From Acidobacteriota bacterium (GTDB taxonomy: Bacteria; Acidobacteriota; Blastocatellia; RBC074): DNA of 7,347 nucleotides. Location of the stretch: contig JABFSD010000604.1 of assembly GCA_013140935.1 (NCBI GenBank), forward strand, positions 1-7,347, written 5' to 3'. Below, one piece after another: positions 1 to 5,361 of the stretch. A model generated the notes under the pieces. It had not been told where the DNA came from and made no database searches. It saw only the letters and a program-made list of their open reading frames with translations. The translations under genes and the position numbers were made by a program. Position 1 is the stretch's first letter. Each line of letters opens with the position of its first letter.

Positions 1-654
1 GTCAATGATCTTGTAAAGCCGCGCGTCAAAGGCCGGAGGCAGTTGCGCCGACAGGTTGGCGATGATTGACCAATACTCGGTTTTGATGAAGGCCTGAATC
101 TCGCGTTCGCGTTCGACGACTAAGCGCACGGCGACAGTTTGTACGCGCCCGGCTGACAAGCCGCGCCGCACTTTGTCCCACAACAACGGGCTGACTTTGT
201 AACCGACGATGCGATCTAACACGCGACGGGCTTGCTGTGCGTCTACTAAATCCTGATCAATCTGGCCGGGCGTTTTGAAAGCATCCTGCACGGCCTTCTT
301 GGTGATCTCGTTGAACATCACGCGAAAGACGGCTTTGTTCGAGTTGCCGCGTCCGCCGGTGACGATCTCTGACAAGTGATAGCCGATGGCCTCGCCTTCG
401 CGATCCGGGTCAGTGGCAATGTAAATCGTCTCGGCATCTTTCGCAGCCTCTTTGATCTCGCGCACGACCTTTTCCTTGCCGGGCATGACTTCATAAGTCG
501 GCTCAAAATCGTTATCGAAATCTATGCCCAAACCTTTCTTGGGCAGGTCTTTTACGTGGCCGACCGAAGCCAGCACTTTGAAATCTTTCCCTAGATATTT
601 GTTGATGGTTTTTGCCTTCGAAGGCGATTCGACGATTACTAATGATTTAGCCAT
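1..654 (-). CDS. topA: DNA topoisomerase I (type IA), N-terminal part, runs off the left edge
   Basis: Type IA topoisomerase relaxes negatively supercoiled DNA by cutting one strand and passing the other. The 218 visible codons run in frame from an ATG at 654 to base 1 with no stop, so the gene continues leftward. The N-terminus reads [17 protein letters not shown], the hallmark start of bacterial TopA, with the conserved TOPRIM glutamate at residue 9. The TOPRIM metal-binding motif DPDREGEA places D82, D84 and E86. SAGRVQT (167-173) begins the conserved segment after the TOPRIM domain. The active-site tyrosine and the C-terminal zinc or repeat domains lie outside the window. No clear Shine-Dalgarno sequence precedes the start, but the start matches the family's usual N-terminus exactly. 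It is divergent from the TerB-like gene. Confidence 0.97.
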   Translation of the reverse strand, partial: MAKSLVIVESPSKAKTINKYLGKDFKVLASVGHVKDLPKKGLGIDFDNDFEPTYEVMPGKEKVVREIKEAAKDAETIYIATDPDREGEAIGYHLSEIVTGGRGNSNKAVFRVMFNEITKKAVQDAFKTPGQIDQDLVDAQQARRVLDRIVGYKVSPLLWDKVRRGLSAGRVQTVAVRLVVEREREIQAFIKTEYWSIIANLSAQLPPAFDARLYKIID

Positions 655-680
655 AAATGCCGTTGAGAACCTTATAAATC

Positions 681-718
681 CGCATTATCGGCGCATTACT
701 CAGATGAAATGATGCGCC
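681..718. repeat. Short direct and inverted repeats upstream of topA (possible operator)
   Basis: Two copies of CGCATTA lie at 681-687 and 692-698, 11 bp apart start to start, about one helical turn. The second copy overlaps the left arm of an inverted repeat, GGCGCAT (690-696) against ATGCGCC (712-718), with a 15 nt spacer. The group sits 27 to 64 bp upstream of the topA start, where a promoter or operator is expected. The repeats are short and could be chance. No regulator is identified. Confidence 0.3.
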
Positions 719-925
719 ACAAAGCCAAGTGAAATAGCACGAAGGGGAAGGCAGTTCAAGCGGGTTGTCGTTTCTGCCGGAAGTGTGAGCCGTGCATTCA
801 GGTGGGTTTTAGCGCGTAAAAACTTCGCGCAAGACGGGCTTGTTAAAAGGGCGCGACTTTGTTTCAATCGGGTCGTCATCATCTATTACGGATCATCGAA
901 TTCATCACACGAAAAGAGGAACGAT

Positions 926-1537
926 ATGTCGAACAAAGACATCTTCAGCGAGCGCGAACGCGGACTCGAAGAAGAATATTTCATGCGCAAAGAGCGCGAA
1001 TTGATCGAGAAACTGCGGCAGAAAAATTCGGCTGAAAACGCCCAGCAACAAATGGCCGCCGCGACCGGCATTCAAGACACCGAAGTTGTCGAAGCTTTGC
1101 AAGAACTGGGCTACACGCCCGATACGGTGATGCTGTTGCATCTCGTGCCGCTGATTCAGGTGGCGTGGGCTTCGGGCGACGTGAGCGATAAAGAACGCGA
1201 ACTCATCCTGCACGCGGCGCGTTCACGCGGCGTCGGCATCGGCATCGGCAGCACCGCCGAAACGCAACTCAACGAATGGCTAACGAAAAAACCTGCTGAC
1301 GCATTCTTTGAAAATACGCTGCGGGCCATTCGCATCTTCATCGAAGCTCAACCGGCAGGGCAGCGCCGCGAAGCCCGGCAAGACCTGCTCTCTTATAGCC
1401 GCAGCATCGCGCAGGCGTCGGGTGGATTTTTAGGTATTGGCACCATCTCCGGCGACGAAGAGGTCGCGCTTGAAGCAATTGCCAACATCATCGCCAAGAA
1501 TAATCCCGACGCGGCGGAACAAATCATTGGCGAATAA
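926..1537 (+). CDS. TerB-like domain protein of unknown function
   Basis: A 203-residue protein without signal peptide or membrane segment, so probably cytosolic. Residues 1-45 are very charged and helical (ERERGLEEEYFMRKERELIE), likely an extended or coiled-coil helix. Residues about 65-195 show the repeated pattern of the TerB fold: a hydrophobic helix followed by WASGDVSDKERELI (81-94), then later LSYSRSIAQASG and TISGDEEVALEAIANII (173-189). TerB-type domains are all-helical and linked to tellurite-resistance or stress modules, but many stand-alone members have no known role, and no ter genes are seen here. ATG 926 was chosen because GAGGA (916-920) lies 5 nt before it. An in-frame ATG at 785 would add 47 residues of unlikely composition. 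The charged N-terminus faintly recalls the alphaproteobacterial ATPase-inhibitor zeta (DUF1476) helix; that is a guess. Confidence 0.75.
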   Translation: MSNKDIFSERERGLEEEYFMRKERELIEKLRQKNSAENAQQQMAAATGIQDTEVVEALQELGYTPDTVMLLHLVPLIQVAWASGDVSDKERELILHAARSRGVGIGIGSTAETQLNEWLTKKPADAFFENTLRAIRIFIEAQPAGQRREARQDLLSYSRSIAQASGGFLGIGTISGDEEVALEAIANIIAKNNPDAAEQIIGE

Positions 1538-1555
1538 GCAGAGCTGACAGTACAT

Positions 1556-1604
1556 AAAAAGCGAACGGCGCAACTTCATCAGGAAGCTGCGCCGTTCGCT
1601 TTTT
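1556..1604. terminator. Strong, bidirectional-type rho-independent terminator
   Basis: Arms at 1556-1577 and 1583-1604 pair over 22 bp with a single mismatch (A1573 against C1587) around a 5 nt loop. The stem begins with AAAAA and ends with TTTTT, so each strand gives a GC-rich hairpin followed by a U tract. It lies 18 nt after the stop of the TerB-like gene. Its right end reaches the ferredoxin stop codon (1603-1605), so it fits termination of both convergent transcripts. Confidence 0.9.
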
Positions 1605-1830
1605 ATCCTTTGGCAATCGCGTCCACCGGACAAGTCTGGAGCGCGGCTTCGCATTGTTCTTGTTCAGCTTCATTCGCGGGCTGCTTGCTCACATAAGAAT
1701 AGCCCTTCATTTTTTCGCGTGTGAAATTGGCGGGCGCTTCCTGTCGGCAAAGGTCGCAATCAATGCACTCGCTGTTGACCGAAAAGCGACCAGATACGTT
1801 TTCAGGAAGGATCGTAGCCTTAGCCGCCAT
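1603..1830 (-). CDS. Small [4Fe-4S]-type ferredoxin
   Basis: A 75-residue acidic, soluble electron carrier. The cluster-binding cysteines are visible as CIDCDLC (C22, C25, C28) and a distal CP motif, C67-P68 in TCPVDAI, the classic CxxCxxC...CP arrangement for one [4Fe-4S] cluster. A fifth cysteine, C60, could be a disulfide partner or be unused. The length fits single-cluster ferredoxins, which have lost the second CxxCxxC half found in 2[4Fe-4S] types. The start ATG lies 7 nt beyond the lipA stop with only a weak GAG-like Shine-Dalgarno sequence, suggesting translation coupled to lipA. This is the last gene of the minus-strand cluster, and its stop lies at the edge of the terminator hairpin. 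Its position suggests it donates electrons to LipA or another radical-SAM enzyme; that partner assignment is inference. Confidence 0.9.
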   Translation of the reverse strand: MAAKATILPENVSGRFSVNSECIDCDLCRQEAPANFTREKMKGYSYVSKQPANEAEQEQCEAALQTCPVDAIAKG

Positions 1831-1837
1831 AGCACGC

Positions 1838-2803
1838 TCACACTGTAGCCAGTTGTAGCACCGGCAATTCGCGCCGCGCTTCAGCCGTCATTGACACCAT
1901 CACGGGACGCGGATTTTCCGGCACATGTTCGTGCGCGTGATAACTCGACCGCACCAGCGGGCCTGATTCGACGTAACGAAAACCCATCTCCAACCCTAGC
2001 CGTTTGAACTCAGCAAATTCATCTGGGTGATAAAACTTTTCGACCTTCAAGCGTTGCGGCGCAGGTTGCAGGTATTGGCCTACGGTGAGGATGTCGCAAT
2101 CCGCCGCGCGCAGGTCACGCATGGTTTCGATAATCTCTTCAGTCGTTTCGCCGAGGCCGACCATAATGCCGGACTTGGTCAACATCGCAGGGCGCACACG
2201 ATCACGATAATCAGCCGCGCGACGCAACAGCTTCATCGTCCACTCGTCGTAACGCGCGTGCGGACGTACGCGCTGGTAAAGGCGCGGGACGGTTTCGGTG
2301 TTGTGGTTAAGTACGTCGGGCGCGGCGTCGAGGACTACGTTGAGCGCGTCGTCATTGCCCTCGAAGTCGGGAATGAGGACTTCGATTTTGCAGCCGGGAT
2401 TCAAAGCACGCGTCGTGCGAATGACTTCGGCCCAGTGCGCTGCGCCACCGTCGCTGTGATCGTCGCGGTTTACGCCTGTGATGACGGCGTGGCGCAAGTT
2501 GAGTTGCTGGACGGCTTCAGCCACGTGCAGCGGTTCCTGCGTGTCGAGCGGTTTGGGTTCGCCTTTGCTGACCGCGCAAAAGCCGCAGCGCCGCGTGCAA
2601 GTGTCGCCCGCGATCATGAAAGTCGCGGTGCGATTCGACCAGCATTCATAGATGTTCGGGCAACGCGCTTCCTGACAAACCGTATTCAGCTTGAGGTCGT
2701 TCATCATGCGATTGACCTCTTGAAAGTTTGCGCCTGTGTTCAAACGAATCTTGAGCCAGGGCGGTTTGGGTTCGCGTTGTTTCTTTACTGTCGGTGTAGT
2801 CAT
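1838..2803 (-). CDS. lipA: Lipoyl synthase (radical SAM)
   Basis: Lipoyl synthase inserts two sulfur atoms at C6 and C8 of octanoyl groups on lipoyl-carrier proteins (pyruvate and 2-oxoglutarate dehydrogenases, glycine cleavage H protein). It uses two [4Fe-4S] clusters and S-adenosylmethionine. The 321-residue product has the LipA-specific auxiliary-cluster motif CQEARCPNIYEC (C43, C48, C54), the radical-SAM motif CTRRCGFC (C69, C73, C76), GVNRDD (110-115) and the C-terminal RSSYHA (285-290), whose serine ligates the auxiliary cluster in characterised LipA. Length is normal for the family. ATG 2803 gives a typical N-terminus; an in-frame ATG at 2869 would add 22 residues overlapping the upstream gene. 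No Shine-Dalgarno sequence is well placed, and the start lies 10 nt after the upstream stop, so translational coupling is likely. No lipB or lplA is seen in the window. Confidence 0.97.
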   Translation of the reverse strand: MTTPTVKKQREPKPPWLKIRLNTGANFQEVNRMMNDLKLNTVCQEARCPNIYECWSNRTATFMIAGDTCTRRCGFCAVSKGEPKPLDTQEPLHVAEAVQQLNLRHAVITGVNRDDHSDGGAAHWAEVIRTTRALNPGCKIEVLIPDFEGNDDALNVVLDAAPDVLNHNTETVPRLYQRVRPHARYDEWTMKLLRRAADYRDRVRPAMLTKSGIMVGLGETTEEIIETMRDLRAADCDILTVGQYLQPAPQRLKVEKFYHPDEFAEFKRLGLEMGFRYVESGPLVRSSYHAHEHVPENPRPVMVSMTAEARRELPVLQLATV

Positions 2804-2813
2804 AACGATGAAA

Positions 2814-4244
2814 TTACGCTCCCGCCGCTGCGGCGCGTTGGAATGCCCGCCGCGCATATAAATGCTCAAACAGATTGCCTTCGTGCGGTTGATCCCACGA
2901 AATAATCATCGTCGGGATGGGGCCGATGTTGAGGCGGTCTACGTGGGGCGAAGCGATGAGTTTGTTGATGAGCGTCTGATCGTTTGTCAGCGCCGTCGCC
3001 ACGAGCGTTGGTCCTAACACTTCGGGCAATTGGTCGGGTTTGACTTCGACCACGCTGGCATATGGGAACAGAAACTCGCGGTTCGCCAGCGGATGTTCGG
3101 GCGATTCGCAATGCACGATGGTCGGCAAAAGATACGTCGCGCCGTCGTGTTCGACCAGCCGTGGCCCGCGCAGCTTTTCTGTCATCTCGGTCGCGCCGGA
3201 TTCGCGCAGGCCGCTGTCTACGATCTTGGAGATGCGCTCGGCAATGGTTGGATTGGCGAACGGCGCAAGCAGCGCGTCAGGGTCTTCGGCGGAACGCGGT
3301 ACGATCTTGGCGACGCGTTCGGCAATGGCGGCGGCGATTTCTTTGCCGTGGCGCGTGACCCATACGCCCGAAGCATTGATGCACGAACGCCCGCCATTCT
3401 CGGTGATCGAAGCCACCATCACGTCCAGGTATTTTTCCCAGTCGTCGGCTACGTCATCGCCGAGAATGACTTTGCTGTAACCCGTGCCGTGCAACTCTAC
3501 GCGCGAGTCGTTGGCGTATTTGCCCACCGTCGAAGAATCGCCGAAGAACATCCCGCGTCCGCAATTTTGCAAGATCGCGCCTGCGCCGCTGTGATCGGCA
3601 GGATAGAAACCGAAAGCCTCGCCCGGCACACCAGCTTTTATCAGCGCCTGAATGATGCGATAGGGCGACCAGGGTTCTGAACTGCCGGGCTTGAGTACGA
3701 GCGGAATTTTCATCGCTACGGCGGGAATCCATAAGCTGTGTACGCCGGGCGAATTGCTCGGCAGGATGACGCCGAGTGAATTGGTACGCGGATAAAAACT
3801 TACGGCGACGCCTTCGTGCGTGCCGAAGCCCGCGTCGAGAATCGCCAGATCAAGGCCGCGCGTGAGGCCCGCCAATACGCTCGTCATCTCGGCCATTACG
3901 CCGCTGATCTTTTTCATGTTTTTGCGAACGAGTACGTGCGGCATGCCAGTCGTCGCCGAGAGTTGTTTGACGTAATCATCCGGCGATTGCGATTGGTCGC
4001 CGACGGGCAAGGTGTCGTTCATAAATGAATCCGCCGCCTGTTTGCACATCGCAATCAGTTCAGCAGTCGTGAACTTTTGCAGGCTCGCGCGCGCCGCGTC
4101 GAGATCGAGCAAATCGCGACGAATCAATCCGGCATTGGCCTGACTGATTTCGACGAAGGGTTCACGGGTTTTGAAATCGGGTACGCGCTGAACGTCAACG
4201 CTCTTGTAGGGATTGCCTTTGCGTAAGATGGGTATGTGAAGCAT
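2814..4244 (-). CDS. Aldehyde dehydrogenase superfamily protein, atypical subgroup
   Basis: A 476-residue soluble NAD(P)-type aldehyde dehydrogenase by motif. Visible landmarks are the Rossmann segment GVILPSNSPG with N164 (equivalent of the oxyanion-hole Asn), LVLKPGSSEP with K185 and E190 (cofactor binding), FGDSSTVG (234-241, in place of FTGS-x-x-G), VELHGTG with E250 (in place of ELGGK, the general-base glutamate), and NGGRSC with the nucleophile C288. NREFLFP (388-394) replaces the usual EE-x-FGP. All catalytic residues are therefore present, but in unusual surroundings, and a 150-residue N-terminal part precedes the first core motif. The substrate is unknown; acyl-CoA reductases of the same superfamily are an alternative. 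It starts 17 nt after the preceding gene, with no strong Shine-Dalgarno sequence, and ends 10 nt before lipA. No functional link to lipoate is established. Confidence 0.85.
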   Translation of the reverse strand: MLHIPILRKGNPYKSVDVQRVPDFKTREPFVEISQANAGLIRRDLLDLDAARASLQKFTTAELIAMCKQAADSFMNDTLPVGDQSQSPDDYVKQLSATTGMPHVLVRKNMKKISGVMAEMTSVLAGLTRGLDLAILDAGFGTHEGVAVSFYPRTNSLGVILPSNSPGVHSLWIPAVAMKIPLVLKPGSSEPWSPYRIIQALIKAGVPGEAFGFYPADHSGAGAILQNCGRGMFFGDSSTVGKYANDSRVELHGTGYSKVILGDDVADDWEKYLDVMVASITENGGRSCINASGVWVTRHGKEIAAAIAERVAKIVPRSAEDPDALLAPFANPTIAERISKIVDSGLRESGATEMTEKLRGPRLVEHDGATYLLPTIVHCESPEHPLANREFLFPYASVVEVKPDQLPEVLGPTLVATALTNDQTLINKLIASPHVDRLNIGPIPTMIISWDQPHEGNLFEHLYARRAFQRAAAAGA

Positions 4245-4261
4245 AGATTTGATTCTTATGT

Positions 4262-4903
4262 TTAAGCGGCCAGCGCCGTTTGCATAGGGGTAGAACAGTT
4301 TTTCAGCAAGTCACGAAGACCTGATTCCACCAGCCAATCAGGAAGTGCTTGCCTGGTGTGGGCGACATCTTCCAGCCAACGTTCGAGCGCCCCTTTTAAC
4401 CGATCGGACAAGTTTGATTCGAATGATGAAGGTGCATTGTGAAGATAGGGCTTCAGCATACTTTCATCGTCTATCGCATAAGTCGGCTCCGGTACGTAAG
4501 CGCGGGCGTTTGTCCATAGGTAGAAATGTCCGGGATGCAGGTATAAGAGAAAATAAGGAGTACGGGGAATACCTGCGTGAGTACACAAATTGTGATAAAT
4601 CCTGAGCGCCTGTTGTTGCGGCGTCGCGTGCGTCGCCAGTTTTTCCGCGATTTCCACGACGAGTTGCAATTGATGATCTGGCGAATAAACAGCGATGTCA
4701 CTACGGCGGCTGATGCGAGCGTGACGGATTTCCCATTCGCCCAGACGTACTTGCTCTTCCAGGCAAGGGGTACACACGTCTACTTGTCTGCGCGCAGGTG
4801 AAGTCCAAACGGCGCTCACGGCAGCCGGTTCTTTAGCTTTGCAGCGGTCGGTTTGAATCTCGCAAGTGCCGGTAAAGACTACGCCGGAAGGTTCGATGTT
4901 CAT
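4262..4903 (-). CDS. PD-(D/E)xK-like protein with four-cysteine N-terminus, unknown function
   Basis: A 213-residue protein, probably cytosolic. The N-terminus has two cysteine pairs, C14-x6-C21 and C44-x2-C47, suggesting a small zinc-binding finger. The middle follows the pattern of PD-(D/E)xK nuclease-fold proteins: RRSDIAVYSPDHQLQLVVEI (66-85) gives a beta hairpin with D69 and E84, and then a helix and YFLLYLHPGHFYLW (117-130), as in families that read VEVK and then FLLALP-x-x-FYLW. Here the expected ExK lysine is alanine (E84-I-A86), though K88 is nearby and might substitute. The protein may thus be an inactive or altered nuclease, or a binding domain. The family assignment is from memory of pattern. 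Its ATG overlaps the upstream stop (ATGA), with a strong GAGGTG 5 nt before it. Base composition is poorer in GC than the flanking metabolic genes. Confidence 0.6.
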   Translation of the reverse strand: MNIEPSGVVFTGTCEIQTDRCKAKEPAAVSAVWTSPARRQVDVCTPCLEEQVRLGEWEIRHARISRRSDIAVYSPDHQLQLVVEIAEKLATHATPQQQALRIYHNLCTHAGIPRTPYFLLYLHPGHFYLWTNARAYVPEPTYAIDDESMLKPYLHNAPSSFESNLSDRLKGALERWLEDVAHTRQALPDWLVESGLRDLLKNCSTPMQTALAA

Positions 4904-4914
4904 AAATTCACCTC
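4900..4914 (-). promoter_or_regulatory. Ribosome binding site and ATGA start/stop overlap
   Basis: GAGGTG (complement of 4909-4914) lies 5 nt before ATG 4903. It is embedded in the last codons of the HExxH gene, whose TGA (4902-4900) overlaps that ATG. The arrangement predicts translational coupling of the two proteins. It is the strongest Shine-Dalgarno sequence in the minus-strand cluster apart from that of the first gene. Confidence 0.8.
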
Positions 4915-5343
4915 AGTTCGATTTTGTGCCAGCCATTCGATCAAACGTTCGTTCGCGTCTTCAACTAAATCGGTTCGATCTCTGTCAGATAAATCGGGAT
5001 GGAAAGATGCGTGCAAACTGGTTTCTGCTTCATCCCGCAAATTATCGGGCCAGCTAAGAGGCCGCTCGAATTCTAACTCCGCTCGTTCCGCGTGCGCCAA
5101 TTCATGCGCCAAACAAGCCATCATGGAAAGGCGGTGATTGGCTCCGACACCTGGGCCGGGGAAAACATCCGCTCCTAAATAAACCTTGCCGTCAGCTTCG
5201 TTAAAACGTGTGCGTGAGGAATGTCGAGCGGCCTCCGTCACCACCAGCACGCGCTGCTTTGGGCGGCACAGCAACTCCCAGACCCGTATACAAGCGGCGA
5301 TTTCACGCCCGGTCAATCCGATTTGATTTCTTCCTGACAACAT
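4900..5343 (-). CDS. Putative HExxH zinc metallopeptidase, small
   Basis: A 147-residue soluble protein with no signal peptide. The sequence ACLAHELAHAER contains HExxH (H80, E81, H84), the zinc-binding and catalytic signature of zincin peptidases. A helix downstream, LRDEAETSLHASF (102-114), offers E105 or E107 as the third metal ligand, reminiscent of the EAN/EAE helix in ImmA/IrrE-type peptidases. The upstream strand GKVYLGADVF (52-61) could form the substrate-binding edge. No close named family is recognised, and whether it is an active protease is not shown. ATG 5343 is the only reasonable start: upstream in frame a TAA (the stop of the preceding gene region) comes within seven codons, and the next methionines are at 74-75. 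It has no clear Shine-Dalgarno sequence and lies 18 nt after the M20 gene, so it probably depends on readthrough or re-initiation. It overlaps the next gene by 4 nt. Confidence 0.65.
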   Translation of the reverse strand: MLSGRNQIGLTGREIAACIRVWELLCRPKQRVLVVTEAARHSSRTRFNEADGKVYLGADVFPGPGVGANHRLSMMACLAHELAHAERAELEFERPLSWPDNLRDEAETSLHASFHPDLSDRDRTDLVEDANERLIEWLAQNRTEVNL

Positions 5344-5361
5344 CGTGACGCAGCGATGACT

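Larger units (their letters stand above)
4262..5343 (-). other. Two-gene module of lower GC inside the cluster
   Basis: Hand counts of 60-base rows give 27-29 G+C for rows starting at 4441, 4501, 4561, 4921, 4981 and 5161, and 34 for rows 4321 and 4681. Rows in the flanking genes give 36-40 (2581, 3301, 5881, 6121). The drop, roughly 45-57% against 60-67% in these samples, coincides with the HExxH and PD-(D/E)xK-like genes. It suggests a separate origin for this pair. Only a sample of rows was counted. No flanking repeats or mobility genes were seen. Confidence 0.45.

Noticed and set aside
840..889. Possible promoters for the TerB-like gene: TTGTTA-17-TTCAAT (840-868) and TTTCAA-16-TATTAC (862-889)
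   Set aside because: Both hexamer pairs match consensus only partly, and nothing favours one over the other. A promoter is expected here but cannot be placed.
785..925. 47-residue N-terminal extension of the TerB-like protein
   Set aside because: ATG 926 has a well-placed GAGGA, whereas the extension has no supporting Shine-Dalgarno sequence and a composition unlike the rest of the protein.
1228..1250. Short GGCATC tandem repeat in the TerB-like gene
   Set aside because: Only about two and a half units encoding VGIGIGS; a normal glycine-rich turn rather than a repeat element.
2804..2869. 22-residue N-terminal extension of LipA
   Set aside because: It overlaps the end of the dehydrogenase gene and adds residues not typical of LipA. 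The ATG at 2803 fits the 10 nt spacing within the cluster.
2027..2905. 292-codon plus-strand open frame opposite lipA
   Set aside because: It is fully antisense to the unambiguous lipA and the end of the dehydrogenase gene. Its protein is rich in R, V, A, D and F without recognisable motifs, as expected of a shadow frame in GC-rich coding DNA.
3030..3680. 216-codon plus-strand open frame opposite the dehydrogenase
   Set aside because: It is antisense to a gene with clear catalytic motifs, has no ribosome binding site or domain, and has shadow-type composition.
4262..5343. Calling the HExxH gene an ImmA/IrrE antitoxin-type peptidase with its partner
   Set aside because: The HExxH and following acidic helix are compatible, but there is no helix-turn-helix partner and no wider sequence resemblance, so only a general zinc peptidase is claimed.
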